From: Pseudomonas graminis
GTDB lineage: Bacteria > Pseudomonadota > Gammaproteobacteria > Pseudomonadales > Pseudomonadaceae
NCBI RefSeq assembly: GCF_900111735.1
Contig: NZ_FOHW01000005.1
Coordinates: forward strand, 124,001 to 188,000
Direction: 5' to 3'
Length of the DNA stretch: 64,000 bases
In this document: positions 45,858 through 55,349 of the stretch, one piece after another
How the letters are laid out: each line of letters begins with the position of its first letter
Numbering within the stretch: the stretch's first letter is position 1
Program-made: the position numbers and the translations under genes
The notes under the pieces: model-generated
The model's database searches: none
Told to the model about the DNA's origin: nothing
The model's input: only the letters and a program-made list of their open reading frames with translations

Positions 45858-46718
45858 TTAGTGTGCTGCCAAGGACCGAGATTCCTCTGTATCAGAAACT
45901 TTACCTTCGGCTACGCGGGCTTTACGCACGCCTTGCGACAACTGCGCGCACAGCTCCAGCACGCCGCTGACTGCTTGTTCTGGCGAAGACGCATTGGCGA
46001 TCTGGTCGATCAATGCCGAACCGACAACAACACCATCGGCCACGCGCGCAATGGCTGCTGCTTGCTCAGCCGTGCGAATCCCGAAGCCGACACTGATTGG
46101 CAGATCGGTATGGCGGCGCAGGCGTTGCACAGCTTCCTTGACGTGATCGATGGTTGCCGAGCCTGCACCCGTCACGCCTGCTACGGATACGTAGTAAACG
46201 AACCCGGAGCTGCCGTTAAGCACGGTAGGCAAACGAACGTCGTCGGTGGTCGGCGTGGTCAGGCGGATGAAGTCCAGACCGGCGTTCTGCGCAGGGTCGC
46301 ACAGCTCGGCGTTGTGCTCCGGCGGCAGGTCCACAACAATCAGGCCATCAACGCCCGAGGCTTGGGCCTCGGAGATGAAGCGCTCAATCCCGTAATTATG
46401 AATAGGGTTGTAGTAGCCCATCAGTACCAGTGGCGTCGTGCTGTCCTCTTCGCGAAACTCACGCACCATCTGCAGCGTTTTCGCCAAGTTTTGCTTGGCG
46501 TAGAGTGCGCGAATGTTGGCCAGTTGAATGACCGGGCCGTCGGCCATTGGGTCAGTGAATGGCATGCCCAGTTCGATCACATCGGCGCCTGCCTTAGGCA
46601 AGCCCTTGAGAATAGCCAGCGAGGTGTCGTAGCCCGGGTCGCCTGCCGTGACGAAGGTCACCAGGGCTGCGCGATTTTGTTCTTTCAGTTCGGCAAAACG
46701 TGTTTGCAGGCGGCTCAT
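45858..46718 (-). CDS. trpA: Tryptophan synthase alpha chain
   Basis: It cleaves indole-3-glycerol phosphate to indole, which is passed to TrpB. The 286-residue TIM barrel has catalytic E49 and D60 ([14 protein letters not shown]), at the same positions as in Salmonella. [20 protein letters not shown] binds phosphate. The start overlaps the trpB stop by 1 nt. Confidence 0.98.
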   Translation of the reverse strand: MSRLQTRFAELKEQNRAALVTFVTAGDPGYDTSLAILKGLPKAGADVIELGMPFTDPMADGPVIQLANIRALYAKQNLAKTLQMVREFREEDSTTPLVLMGYYNPIHNYGIERFISEAQASGVDGLIVVDLPPEHNAELCDPAQNAGLDFIRLTTPTTDDVRLPTVLNGSSGFVYYVSVAGVTGAGSATIDHVKEAVQRLRRHTDLPISVGFGIRTAEQAAAIARVADGVVVGSALIDQIANASSPEQAVSGVLELCAQLSQGVRKARVAEGKVSDTEESRSLAAH

Positions 46719-47950
46719 CAGTGTTTCTCCTGCTGGGACAGATCGAGGTGGTGCATCACGGTTTGCATGTCTTTGTCGCCACGACCGGACAGGTTGACCA
46801 CCATTAGGTGATCCTTTGGCAGCGACGGTGCGCGTTTGAAGACTTCAGCCAGGGCGTGAGCGGTTTCCAGCGCCGGGATGATGCCCTCAAGGCGGCAGCA
46901 TCTGTGGAAGGCAGCCAGCGCTTCGTCGTCAGTGACGGAGGTGTATTCGACCCGGCCAACGTCGTGCAACCAGGCGTGCTCAGGACCAATGCCTGGATAA
47001 TCGAGGCCGGCTGAAATCGAGTGCGCGTCGGTGATCTGGCCATCGTCGTCCTGTAGCAGGAAAGTACGGTTGCCATGCAGCACGCCCGGGACGCCGCCAT
47101 TCAGGCTGGCGGCATGCTTGCCGGTTTCGATGCCGTGACCTGCGGCTTCCACGCCGATGATGCGCACGCTCTTGTCATCCAGAAACGGGTAGAACAGGCC
47201 CATGGCATTGGAGCCACCACCAACACACGCCACCAGACTGTCCGGCAGACGACCTTCGTGTTCCTGCATCTGTACACGTGTTTCCTTGCCGATGACGGCT
47301 TGGAAATCGCGGACCATAGCCGGGTAAGGATGCGGGCCGGCGACGGTGCCGATCAGATAGAAGGTGCTGTCGACGTTGGTGACCCAGTCACGCAGCGCCT
47401 CGTTCATGGCGTCTTTCAGTGTGCCGGTGCCGGAGACCACCGGAATGATCGTGGCGCCCAGCAGCTTCATGCGAAATACGTTGGCCTGCTGACGTTCGAT
47501 GTCAGTGGTGCCCATGTAGATGACGCATTCCAGCCCAAAGCGCGCGGCGACGGTGGCCGTTGCAACGCCGTGCATGCCAGCGCCGGTCTCGGCAATGATG
47601 CGTTTTTTGCCCATGCGCCGCGCCAGCAGGATCTGGCCGATGCAGTTGTTGATCTTGTGCGCGCCGGTATGGTTGAGCTCTTCGCGCTTCAGGTAAATCT
47701 TTGCGCCGCCACAGTACTCGGTCAGGCGTTCGGCGAAATAAAGCGGGTTGGGACGGCCCACGTAATCCCGCTGGAAGTAGGCGATATCGTTCAGGAATGA
47801 TGGATCTGTCTTCGCGATCTCGTACTCGCGGTTCAGATCAAGAATCAGCGGCATCAGCGTTTCAGCGACATAACGGCCGCCGAACCCGCCGAACATGCCG
47901 CGGTCGTCCGGGCCGCTGCTGTAAGCATTCTGTGTCTGGGTCTGGGTCAT
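46718..47950 (-). CDS. trpB: Tryptophan synthase beta chain
   Basis: It condenses indole and serine to tryptophan with PLP. From ATG 47950 ([20 protein letters not shown]) it has 410 residues. The PLP lysine is K99 in [12 protein letters not shown], and [15 protein letters not shown] binds the phosphate. GGAGG lies 8 nt upstream, which decides the start against a longer open frame of 57 codons. It is divergent from trpI. Confidence 0.98.
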   Translation of the reverse strand: MTQTQTQNAYSSGPDDRGMFGGFGGRYVAETLMPLILDLNREYEIAKTDPSFLNDIAYFQRDYVGRPNPLYFAERLTEYCGGAKIYLKREELNHTGAHKINNCIGQILLARRMGKKRIIAETGAGMHGVATATVAARFGLECVIYMGTTDIERQQANVFRMKLLGATIIPVVSGTGTLKDAMNEALRDWVTNVDSTFYLIGTVAGPHPYPAMVRDFQAVIGKETRVQMQEHEGRLPDSLVACVGGGSNAMGLFYPFLDDKSVRIIGVEAAGHGIETGKHAASLNGGVPGVLHGNRTFLLQDDDGQITDAHSISAGLDYPGIGPEHAWLHDVGRVEYTSVTDDEALAAFHRCCRLEGIIPALETAHALAEVFKRAPSLPKDHLMVVNLSGRGDKDMQTVMHHLDLSQQEKH

Positions 47951-48071
47951 GTGGACCTCCGGAGGTGACGAATAAGATGAGCCGTCAGGCAGTGATCCCA
48001 CTCTAACCAGCGCCAGCGACGTTGAAAACCGATAAGATCTGCGCAACCTGTCAGGAAAACTCACATATCTC
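47951..48071. promoter_or_regulatory. trpBA-trpI divergent regulatory region
   Basis: 121 bases between trpB and trpI. In P. aeruginosa and P. putida TrpI binds here and activates trpBA with indoleglycerol phosphate while repressing itself. Half-sites were not resolved by eye, so only the region is claimed. Confidence 0.6.
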
Positions 48072-48971
48072 ATGAGCCGAGACCTTCCGCCCCTCAACGC
48101 GTTGCGTGCTTTTGAAGCCACGGCCCGGTTGAATAGTGTCAGTCAGGCGGCTGAGCAATTGCACGTTACCCATGGTGCCGTGAGCCGTCAGTTGAAAGTG
48201 CTTGAAGAGCACTTGGGGGTTGGCCTGTTCAGCAAGGACGGGCGAGGCCTTAAACTCACAGATGCCGGGATTCGGCTGCGCGATGCGAGTGCTGAAGCAT
48301 TTGATCGTCTGCGCAGCGTGTGTGCCGAGCTTAGCCAGGGCAATGCGGATGCGCCGTTCGTCCTGGGATGCTCTGGAAGCCTGCTCGCACGCTGGTTCAT
48401 CCCGCGACTGGGGCGCTTGAATGCGGACCTTCCCGACCTGCGCTTGCACTTGTCTGCGGGAGAAGGAGACCTCGACCCACGGCGCCCGGGTCTTGACGCT
48501 CTGCTGATATTTGCCGAGCCGCCCTGGCCGGCAGATATGCAGGTATTCGAGCTTGCCAGCGAGCGTATCGGTCCTGTCTTAAGTCCGCGATTCGCGAGGT
48601 TTGAAGAGCTGCGACACGCACCTGTTCAGGCGCTTTTGGGAGAGCCGTTGCTGCAGACCACTTCACGCCTGCAAGCATGGCCGGCATGGGCTACGCAAAA
48701 TGGCATCGATCCCGACGCATTGAACTTCGGGCAAGATTTCGAGCATTTGTATTATTTACTGGAGGCGGCCGTCGCCGGCCTAGGGGTGGCAATCGCGCCA
48801 GAGCCGTTGGTGGCTGATGACTTGAAAGCCGGACGCCTGGCTGCGCCATGGGGCTTCAGTGAAACCCCGGCGCAGCTAGCGTTGTGGGTGCCAAAACGCG
48901 CCGCAGATGGGCGTGCTCAGCACCTGGCTCGATGGCTCAAGCAGGAGCTCGAGCGATCGGGGCGGGCTTGA
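48072..48971 (+). CDS. trpI: LysR-family activator of trpBA
   Basis: It activates trpBA in response to indoleglycerol phosphate. The 299-residue protein has an N-terminal HTH ([38 protein letters not shown]) and a co-inducer domain. Divergence from trpB is the hallmark Pseudomonas arrangement. Its stop abuts that of the convergent DUF883 gene without a spacer. Confidence 0.95.
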   Translation: MSRDLPPLNALRAFEATARLNSVSQAAEQLHVTHGAVSRQLKVLEEHLGVGLFSKDGRGLKLTDAGIRLRDASAEAFDRLRSVCAELSQGNADAPFVLGCSGSLLARWFIPRLGRLNADLPDLRLHLSAGEGDLDPRRPGLDALLIFAEPPWPADMQVFELASERIGPVLSPRFARFEELRHAPVQALLGEPLLQTTSRLQAWPAWATQNGIDPDALNFGQDFEHLYYLLEAAVAGLGVAIAPEPLVADDLKAGRLAAPWGFSETPAQLALWVPKRAADGRAQHLARWLKQELERSGRA

Positions 48972-49295
48972 TCAGCCGCGCTTGCACAGCAGATAAGCTG
49001 CCAGCAGGCCGATAGCGCCAACAGCGACGCCTGCGGTGGTCCAAGGATGCTCTTGTGCGTAGTCACGGGTCGCAACGCTGGTTTCACGTGTTTTGACTTT
49101 GACGTCTTCGTAGACATCGCTCAGCAGGCTGCGCGAATGGCTCAGCGCGCTTTCAGCGTTGGCTTTCAGATTTTTCAGGGTCTTGCGCGACTCGTCGGAA
49201 GCATCGGACTTCAAGCCTTCCAGCGACTTGAGCAGACTCTCGATCTCGGCTTCCATGCTTTGCAACGACGCTTTACGGGATGACGTGAATGCCAT
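48972..49295 (-). CDS. DUF883 (ElaB/YqjD-type) tail-anchored protein
   Basis: A 107-residue protein from ATG 49295 (MAFTSSRKASLQSMEAEIES). AGGAGAG precedes it. A long amphipathic, Ala/Ser/Lys/Glu-rich helix is followed by a C-terminal membrane helix (TTAGVAVGAIGLLAAYLLC) and KRG. Such proteins in E. coli bind ribosomes in stationary phase; here this is only an analogy. The longer frame of 55 more codons is not conserved. Confidence 0.8.
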   Translation of the reverse strand: MAFTSSRKASLQSMEAEIESLLKSLEGLKSDASDESRKTLKNLKANAESALSHSRSLLSDVYEDVKVKTRETSVATRDYAQEHPWTTAGVAVGAIGLLAAYLLCKRG

Positions 49296-49477
49296 GGTTT
49301 GACTCTCCTGCTGTGATGAGTGGCGTGTGTTGTTTCCGACTCCAGGGTTTCGAGAAAGTGCAGTGCGTAATGCGAAGTACCGTTTCTTCTGAACTTTTAG
49401 GCCGCATTTCGGCACAGAGGTAGTGAACACAATCAATGCGGCCCTGCCACCGCGCAACACCTTTCAGGAGAACTGCC

Positions 49478-49693
49478 ATGTCTGATCATCACACCTACAA
49501 AATGCTGGAGCTGGTCGGCTCGTCCACCGTGGGCACCGACGACGCTATTCAGAACGCGATTGCCCAGGCGGCCAAATCCGTGAAACTCATGGAGTGGTTC
49601 GAAGTGCTGGAAACCCGTGGCCACATCGAAGACGGCAAAGTCGGCCACTTCCAGGTCACCATCAAAGTCGGTTTTCGCATCGACAACAGCTGA
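49478..49693 (+). CDS. Dodecin flavin-binding protein
   Basis: A 71-residue protein, MSDHHTYKMLELVGSSTVGT..., with the dodecin fold: an N-terminal strand, a helix (DAIQNAIAQAAKSVKLMEWF) and two strands. Dodecins form 12-mers that store FMN/FAD or CoA. AGGAG precedes the ATG at 49478. It is divergent from the DUF883 gene. Confidence 0.88.
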   Translation: MSDHHTYKMLELVGSSTVGTDDAIQNAIAQAAKSVKLMEWFEVLETRGHIEDGKVGHFQVTIKVGFRIDNS

Positions 49694-49792
49694 GTCGCTG
49701 AACTTTTGAAGTGGCCGAGTGCCACAACCTTCGCTATACATACCGCGCAGTCGTGACTTTTTCCAAGGTTCATGACGCAGGTTCATGTAGTC

Positions 49793-49819
49793 AGGCCGCC
49801 CTATTGGAGCGGCCTTTTT
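49793..49819 (+). terminator. Terminator after the dodecin gene
   Basis: A 7-bp stem AGGCCGC / GCGGCCT with a 9-nt loop is followed by TTTTT. It lies 100 nt past the dodecin stop and 36 nt before the next gene. Confidence 0.65.
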
Positions 49820-49854
49820 GATCCGAAAATTGCGCCTGACGAGGGGATGTACCG

Positions 49855-50079
49855 ATGAAAAAAGTTCTGTTGGCCATAGGCTTGTTGAGCATTGCGGGCA
49901 CTACGATGGCCGCTGGAAAATCGTGCGATGACGTCAAAGCCGACATCGACGCGAAGATCAAAGCCAAAGGCGTTTCTTCCTACACGCTGGAAGCTGTTGA
50001 GAAAGGCAGCTCGGCAGACGCCAAAGTCGTCGGCACCTGCGAAGGCGGCAGCAAGGAAATCGTTTACAAGCGCGGCTGA
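49855..50079 (+). CDS. Small exported DUF1161 protein (copy 1)
   Basis: A 74-residue protein with a signal peptide (about 1-19, MKKVLLAIGLLSIAGTTMA). The mature part holds KSCDDVKADIDAKIKAKGVSSYTLE and ends VVGTCEGGSKEIVYKRG, with a Cys pair probably forming a disulfide. It matches the DUF1161 pattern; function is unknown. A paralog lies at 52014-52247. Confidence 0.8.
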   Translation: MKKVLLAIGLLSIAGTTMAAGKSCDDVKADIDAKIKAKGVSSYTLEAVEKGSSADAKVVGTCEGGSKEIVYKRG

Positions 50080-50095
50080 TAACGGCCCGTCGATA

Positions 50096-50131
50096 CAAAA
50101 AAACCGACGCATCTGGCGTCGGTTTTTTTGT
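50096..50131 (+). terminator. Terminator after DUF1161 copy 1
   Basis: An inverted repeat ACAAAAAAACCGACGC / GCGTCGGTTTTTTTGT with a 5-nt loop (ATCTG) begins 16 nt past the stop. A and T runs on both sides allow it to serve the convergent LLM gene too. Confidence 0.9.
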
Positions 50132-50164
50132 TTGTGGCGGATAGGCTCAGCGCGCGACCCTGAA

Positions 50165-51166
50165 TCAGCCCTTCGCGGCTTGCGCCAGTATCTCGTAAGA
50201 GCGAAGCCGATCGGCGTGTTCGTACATGTCGCACGTGAAGATCAGCTCGTCCGCGTCGGTCTGTTCAAGCAGCACGTCCAGCTTCGCGCGAATCTTCTCG
50301 GGACCACCGACGACTGCCAGTCCCAGGAAATCCATCACTGCGTCGCGCTCATGGGGCAGCCACAGGCCATTCATGCTCTCGACGGGCGGCTTCTGCATCA
50401 GACTCTGTCCACGCATCAGACTCAGGATGCGTTGGTACACTGACGTCACCAGGTACTCGGCTTGCTCGTCGGTCTCTGCGGCGGCCAGCGGGACGCCGAG
50501 CATCACGTAGGGCTTGTCGAGCACTTCAGAAGGCTTGAAGTGGCTGCGGTAGACGCGAATCGCTTCGTGCATGAAACGTGGCGCGAAGTGCGACGCGAAT
50601 GCATACGGCAGGCCCCGCTCACCGGCCAGCTGAGCACTGAACAGGCTCGAACCCAGCAGCCAGATTGGCACATTGGTATTGGTGCCGGGCACAGCGAGAA
50701 CTCGCTGATGAGGCTGACGCGGCCCGAGGTAGTTGACCAGTTCAGTCACATCATCCGGGAAATCATCGGAACTGCCGGAGCGCTCGCGGCGCAGGGCGCG
50801 GGCGGTCATCTGATCAGAACCCGGCGCGCGGCCGAGGCCCAGGTCGATACGCCCGGGGAACAAGCTTTCCAGCGTGCCGAACTGCTCGGCGATCACCAGC
50901 GGCGCGTGGTTCGGCAGCATGATCCCGCCCGACCCAACCCGAATGGTTGAGGTGCCACCGGCCAGATAGGCCAGCAGAACAGAGGTAGCCGAACTGGCGA
51001 TGCCGTCCATGTTGTGGTGTTCGGCTACCCAGAAACGGTTGTAGCCCCATTTCTCGACGTGTTGCGCCAGGTCCAGCGCATTACGCAGCGATTCCGCCGG
51101 GCCTTTGTCTTCGCGGACGGGTACCAGATCGAGCGTCGAAATCTTCACATCAGCTAATCGTTTCAT
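50165..51166 (-). CDS. Luciferase-like flavin-dependent monooxygenase (LLM class)
   Basis: A 333-residue FMN-dependent oxidoreductase of the YhbW type. From ATG 51166 ([17 protein letters not shown]) the conserved blocks are [38 protein letters not shown] and [17 protein letters not shown]. The substrate is unknown. The start is uncertain, since an ATG 18 codons earlier is open and neither has a clear ribosome site. Confidence 0.88.
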   Translation of the reverse strand: MKRLADVKISTLDLVPVREDKGPAESLRNALDLAQHVEKWGYNRFWVAEHHNMDGIASSATSVLLAYLAGGTSTIRVGSGGIMLPNHAPLVIAEQFGTLESLFPGRIDLGLGRAPGSDQMTARALRRERSGSSDDFPDDVTELVNYLGPRQPHQRVLAVPGTNTNVPIWLLGSSLFSAQLAGERGLPYAFASHFAPRFMHEAIRVYRSHFKPSEVLDKPYVMLGVPLAAAETDEQAEYLVTSVYQRILSLMRGQSLMQKPPVESMNGLWLPHERDAVMDFLGLAVVGGPEKIRAKLDVLLEQTDADELIFTCDMYEHADRLRSYEILAQAAKG

Positions 51167-51387
51167 AGGCCGTTGTTGATCCTCTTGGGCTTGAGTCGGC
51201 GCATCCGTCGGGGACATCACGCGAGCAAACCGGCATTAAGACTAAATATTTGCGTTAAGCCATAGAATAAGGGCGGATTTCAGAGTTGCAATGGGTAAGG
51301 CGAAATTTCCTACCAATTTGGTCGGAATTAAAGTTGTATCCCGCCGCAAAAAAGCACAGGCGGCATAAGCGTTGAACTAAGTCCCGC

Positions 51388-51394
51388 CTACACT
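51388..51394 (+). promoter_or_regulatory. Candidate RpoS-type -10 of osmC
   Basis: CTACACT differs by one base from the CTATACT element common at RpoS promoters and lies 57 nt upstream of osmC. A GC-rich CCCGC just precedes it. OsmC genes are often RpoS-dependent, but no -35 was identified. Confidence 0.35.
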
Positions 51395-51450
51395 CCTCAG
51401 AACTTTGGTCCGCGTGCGAGCGAAATCGCACTTTTTCATGAGGAGACACC

Positions 51451-51882
51451 ATGAGCATCGTCAAGAAAGCATCCGCCCACTGGGAAGGTGACCTGAAGTC
51501 GGGTATCGGCAGCATCTCTACTGAAACCGGCGTTCTGCGTGAAGCGCCGTACGGCTTCAAGGCCCGCTTCGAAGGCGGCAAGGGTACCAACCCGGAAGAA
51601 CTGATCGGCGCAGCCCACGCTGGCTGCTTCTCGATGGCCCTGTCGATGATCCTCGGCAACGCCAATCTGAAGGCCGACAGCATCGACACCACTGCTGACG
51701 TCACCCTGGATCAAGTCGATGGCGGGTTCGCAATCACCGCAGTGCACCTGACACTGAAAGCCAAGATTCCCGGCGCAACCCAGGAACAGTTCGAGAAGCT
51801 GACCAACGATGCGAAGGAAGGCTGCCCGGTTTCCAAAGTGCTGAACGCCAAGATCACGCTCGATGCCACGCTCGTGAGCTGA
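51451..51882 (+). CDS. osmC: Peroxiredoxin OsmC (organic hydroperoxide reductase family)
   Basis: It detoxifies organic hydroperoxides using two redox cysteines, C59 (AHAGCFSMALS) and C125 (AKEGCPVSKVL). The 143-residue length and MSIVKKASAHWEGDLKSGIG start match OsmC rather than Ohr. GAGGAG precedes the ATG. It is divergent from the LLM gene. Confidence 0.93.
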   Translation: MSIVKKASAHWEGDLKSGIGSISTETGVLREAPYGFKARFEGGKGTNPEELIGAAHAGCFSMALSMILGNANLKADSIDTTADVTLDQVDGGFAITAVHLTLKAKIPGATQEQFEKLTNDAKEGCPVSKVLNAKITLDATLVS

Positions 51883-52013
51883 TTCGCGTTACTGTTGCAC
51901 TCGATGGCCCGCAATTGCGGGTCATCTTCGTTATGGCCGCGCGAGAACCGGCATGCGGCCACACGGTCACATGCAACGCCGATGCGTATCGCACGGTGTC
52001 GAAGGAGTCGATC

Positions 52014-52247
52014 ATGAAACGTATCGCCGCAATCCTGATTCTCGGAGCGCTGAGCACCAGCGCTTTCGCTGCACCCAAGCCCTGTGAAGAGCTCAAGGAC
52101 GAAATCGAAGCCAAGATCCAGGCCCAGAACGTTAGCTCTTACACGCTGGAAGTCGTGACCAACGAAGATGTGCATGATCAGAACATGGTCGTCGGCACCT
52201 GCGAAAACGGCACCAAGAAGATCATTTATCAGAACAATGATCGGTAG
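52014..52247 (+). CDS. Small exported DUF1161 protein (copy 2)
   Basis: A 77-residue protein with a signal peptide (about 1-19, MKRIAAILILGALSTSAFA). Mature residues KPCEELKDEIEAKIQAQNVSSYTLEVV and VVGTCENGTKKIIYQ align with the protein at 49855-50079. AAGGAG precedes ATG 52014. The two share the SSYTLE and VVGTCE blocks but differ in about half of positions, so the duplication is not recent. Confidence 0.82.
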   Translation: MKRIAAILILGALSTSAFAAPKPCEELKDEIEAKIQAQNVSSYTLEVVTNEDVHDQNMVVGTCENGTKKIIYQNNDR

Positions 52248-52320
52248 CCTGGGTGCGAGCGTAAATTTTTCGTGAGCCTTGTAAGCGAGCTCGTGCGCGT
52301 GCGTACGTCGCATCCTCGCG

Positions 52321-52737
52321 TCAGGGAATACAGAAGATGTCCCCCTCCTCCGCGAGCACATTGCGTTGCTCATCCCGCAACTGCGCGTCGATGCTGTTGG
52401 TGATATTGCGCACATCCAGACGATAGCGGCGGCCGGCCTCGAAGCGGTCGTAGTTGATCGTGACGTAGCAGGTCCGCTCGTTGTAAATGTCCATCGACAA
52501 GCTCATCGCGCCGGGCGCGTAATCGTAGTCATACCGCACTTCGAGCTTGTGTTTGCCCGGCGTCACCTGAAAGAAGCGACCGTCGTAGGTGCGCACGCCG
52601 TCGAGCTTGTCGGCCATCAGGGTTTTGCCGGTGAACGTATGCAGGTCGACCCACGCCTGTTGTGGATCAACCGCAGGCAAAGGCCCCGCACAACCGGCCA
52701 GAAGACTCAGGGCGACGATGGACAGAGGCAGGCGCAT
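52321..52737 (-). CDS. Hypothetical lipoprotein
   Basis: A 138-residue protein whose N terminus MRLPLSIVALSLLAGCAG carries a lipobox (LLAGC, lipidated Cys at 16). The start ATG 52737 is chosen over a 28-codon extension because the lipoprotein signal begins there. The rest is beta-rich (HKLEVRYDYDYAPGAMS, CYVTINYDRFEAG) with no recognised motif. It is divergent from the next lipoprotein. Confidence 0.75.
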   Translation of the reverse strand: MRLPLSIVALSLLAGCAGPLPAVDPQQAWVDLHTFTGKTLMADKLDGVRTYDGRFFQVTPGKHKLEVRYDYDYAPGAMSLSMDIYNERTCYVTINYDRFEAGRRYRLDVRNITNSIDAQLRDEQRNVLAEEGDIFCIP

Positions 52738-52845
52738 GACGAACTCCGCAGTGGGGCAAATGGCGATGAGAGTTGCGTCAGAGGCGGGCAGTCCGGCATA
52801 ACGCTGATGTTTGCACTTCATGAATATCGAGGTTAAGGCTGCTGC

Positions 52846-53979
52846 ATGATTCGATCAAAAAAGGCCTGGCTGCAACGTGGCCTGTCGATGCTGGCGACTT
52901 TACTCCTCGGCGGCTGTTCCAGTCTTTCCTATTACTCACAACTGGCCAGCGGCCAAATGGCCCTGTTGCGGGCGCGGGAGCCGGTTACCGACGTCATCGC
53001 AGATCCGAATCGCGACCCCAAACTGCGCGATCATCTGCGCACATCTCAGCAGGCCCGTGCGTTTGCGACCGAGCATCTGCATCTGCCGGACAACCGCAGC
53101 TACCGCCTTTACGCCGACATCCATCGCGCGTATGTCGTCTGGAACGTCTTCGCGACCGGCGAATTTTCCCTTGATCCTGTCACCCATTGCTTCCCCATCG
53201 CCGGGTGCGTGGCCTATCGCGGCTATTACACCCAAGGCGCAGCGCGCGGGGATGCGGCCGTTCAGAAGCTTGCGGGCAAGGACGTGTATGTCAGCGGCGT
53301 TGAGGCGTATTCGACGCTCGGCTGGTTCGATGACCCGATCATGAGCTCGATGATGAACTGGGGCGATGAGCGACTGGCCACGCTGATCTTCCACGAGCTG
53401 GCGCACCAGCGGTTTTACGTGAAGGACGACAGTGAATTCAACGAGTCCTACGCCAGTTTCGTGGAGCAGGAAGGCACGCGTCAGTGGCGCGCGGCGCGGG
53501 GTTTGCCTGCCGAAGGCGGGTCTTCGGAAGCGCGGCGACGGGATCAGCTGACTCAACTGGCCCTCGACACCCGAGATCGGCTGAAGGCGCTGTACGCCGA
53601 GCCGCTGAGCCCCCAGGTGATGCGCGAACGCAAGGCCGCTGAGTTCGAGCGTCTGCGCAGGGAGTATCGGCAGTTGCGCGACAGCCAGTGGGGCGGCGAC
53701 AAGCGCTTCGACGGCTGGGTGTATGCGCCGATGAATAACGCACGCCTGCTGCCCATTGGTCTATACGATCAGTGGGTGCCGGCGTTTGAAGCGTTGTTCA
53801 GGCAGGTGAACGGTGATTGGCCTACGTTCTATTCGGCGGTGGAAAAGCTGGGCGGATTGCCCAAGGAAGAACGCAAGGCGGCGTTGGAGCGGCTGGTCCA
53901 AAAACCTCAGCGGCATGATCGTTCCCCCGCTCCGCGTGGGAACGCCGCCCCGGACGCTCTGCGTCCAGCCGTGAGGTGA
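52846..53979 (+). CDS. Predicted aminopeptidase, zinc-binding lipoprotein
   Basis: A 377-residue protein of the 'Aminopep' (COG4324) type. A lipobox LLGGC lies at about residues 20-24. The zinc motif HELAH is at 183-187, followed by E in FNESYASFVEQEGT. Its last 20 residues (358-377) are encoded by the start of the repeat at 53917-54025 and are probably not ancestral. Substrate unknown. Confidence 0.82.
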   Translation: MIRSKKAWLQRGLSMLATLLLGGCSSLSYYSQLASGQMALLRAREPVTDVIADPNRDPKLRDHLRTSQQARAFATEHLHLPDNRSYRLYADIHRAYVVWNVFATGEFSLDPVTHCFPIAGCVAYRGYYTQGAARGDAAVQKLAGKDVYVSGVEAYSTLGWFDDPIMSSMMNWGDERLATLIFHELAHQRFYVKDDSEFNESYASFVEQEGTRQWRAARGLPAEGGSSEARRRDQLTQLALDTRDRLKALYAEPLSPQVMRERKAAEFERLRREYRQLRDSQWGGDKRFDGWVYAPMNNARLLPIGLYDQWVPAFEALFRQVNGDWPTFYSAVEKLGGLPKEERKAALERLVQKPQRHDRSPAPRGNAAPDALRPAVR

Positions 53980-54025
53980 CGCGGAGCGTCCCGGATTCAT
54001 TACCACGCAGAGCGTGGGAACGATC
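53917..54025. repeat. Long inverted repeat overlapping the aminopeptidase 3' end
   Basis: GATCGTTCCC...GTGGGAACG and CACGCAGAGCGTGGGAACGATC form outer arms, with a second pair (GACGCTCTGCGTCC / ACGCGGAGCGTCC) inside. It is a Pseudomonas intergenic repeat distinct from the REP doublets. A GCGCGCTCCTACAG REP tail directly follows (54027-54040). Confidence 0.8.
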
Positions 54026-54051
54026 AGCGCGCTCCTACAGATTGAGTGCTC

Positions 54052-54702
54052 TCAGCTTTTGATAAACGCCCGATGCAGCGCGCTCACCGAATCAAAATGA
54101 TACGTCGGCGCCTCGGCTTCCAGCTCCTCGAGACTGCCAAACCCATACCCCACCGCCGCCACGTCCAAACCGTTGCGCTTGCCGCCAATCAGATCGTGTT
54201 TACGGTCCCCTATCATCAGCGTCTGTTTCGGGTCGAGCTGCTCCTCGTCCAGCAAGTGCCGAATCAGCTCGACCTTGTCAGTACGGGTGCCGTCCAGCTC
54301 GCTGCCGTAGATCAGCTTGAAATGGCGCGCGAAGTCGAAATGCCGGGCGATTTCATGGGCGAACACCCAGGGCTTGGATGTCGCGATGAACAGCGTACGC
54401 CCCTGATCCGAGAGCATGTCCAGCAGTTCGAGAATCCCGTCGAACACCAGATTCTCGTAAAGGCCCGTGACCTTGAAGCGCTCGCGGTAAAAGCCCACCG
54501 CTTCCCAGGCCTTCGCTTCGTCGAAGTCGTAGGCGCGCATGAATTGCTGCAACAGCGGCGGCCCGATGAAGTGCTCGAGCCGGGTGATGTCGGGTTCGTC
54601 GATGCCCAGCTTGTTCAAGGCAAACTGGATAGACCGGGTGATGCCTTCGCGCGGATCGGTCAGGGTGCCGTCCAGGTCGAACAGAATGTTCTGGTAATGC
54701 AT
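54052..54702 (-). CDS. HAD-family phosphatase (Gph-like)
   Basis: A 216-residue haloacid dehalogenase hydrolase with FDLDGTLTD (D9 nucleophile, D11), ATSKPW (motif II) and IGDRKHD (motif IV). It resembles phosphoglycolate phosphatase in the cap region. The substrate is inferred only by family. It is 8 nt from the gamma carbonic anhydrase gene, in the same direction. Confidence 0.85.
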   Translation of the reverse strand: MHYQNILFDLDGTLTDPREGITRSIQFALNKLGIDEPDITRLEHFIGPPLLQQFMRAYDFDEAKAWEAVGFYRERFKVTGLYENLVFDGILELLDMLSDQGRTLFIATSKPWVFAHEIARHFDFARHFKLIYGSELDGTRTDKVELIRHLLDEEQLDPKQTLMIGDRKHDLIGGKRNGLDVAAVGYGFGSLEELEAEAPTYHFDSVSALHRAFIKS

Positions 54703-54710
54703 GTGTGCTC

Positions 54711-55259
54711 TCAGCAGGGTTTGTCGAAGCCTTCGGCCAGGTGCTGGTCTTTCAACTTCACGTAATTGGTCGCGCTGTAGGGGAAGAAAGCGATCTCTTT
54801 TTCGGTCAGCGGGCGCATCTGCTTCACCGGACGCCCGACGTAAAGATACCCGCTCTCGAGACGTTTGCCGGGTGGCACCAGGCTGCCCGCGCCGATGATC
54901 ACCTCGTCCTCCACCACTGCGCCATCCATGATCGTGGTGCCCATGCCGATCAGAATGCGATTGCCGACGGTGCAGCCGTGCAGCATGACCTTGTGGCCGA
55001 TGGTCACCTCATCGCCGATCAACAGCGGGAAACCGTCGGGGTTGAACGGGCCGGCGTGGGTGATGTGCAGCACACTGCCGTCCTGCACGCTGGTGCGCGC
55101 GCCGATGCGGATGCGGTGCATGTCGCCACGGATGACGGTCAGCGGCCAGACCGAACTGTCGGCGCCGATTTCGACGTCGCCGATCACAATCGCCGAATGA
55201 TCGACAAACGCCCGCTCGCCAAGGGCCGGGGTGTGGTTCTGGAACGTGCGAATGGCCAC
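54711..55259 (-). CDS. Gamma-class carbonic anhydrase family protein
   Basis: A 182-residue left-handed beta-helix protein with hexapeptide repeats (VGNRILIGMGTTIMDGAVVEDEVIIGAG). Three likely zinc histidines lie in ITHAGPF-like, TIGHKVML and LHGCTVG. From GTG 55259 (VAIRTFQNHTPALGERAFVD), with AGGAG upstream. A frame continues 515 codons further upstream antisense to prlC; that is not real. Confidence 0.88.
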   Translation of the reverse strand: MAIRTFQNHTPALGERAFVDHSAIVIGDVEIGADSSVWPLTVIRGDMHRIRIGARTSVQDGSVLHITHAGPFNPDGFPLLIGDEVTIGHKVMLHGCTVGNRILIGMGTTIMDGAVVEDEVIIGAGSLVPPGKRLESGYLYVGRPVKQMRPLTEKEIAFFPYSATNYVKLKDQHLAEGFDKPC

Positions 55260-55349
55260 GATAGGCTCCTTCTCTGGCGCCGATAGCTGCGGTCGGCGCC
55301 GATTGTAATTAAGATGCGTAGGTGTTTCTTTTAGCCAAGGTGCCAAACC

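Noticed and set aside
49081-49094. GTTTCACGTGTTTT, a half-match to parS-like palindromes
   Set aside because: Only one arm matches and the second arm has several mismatches.
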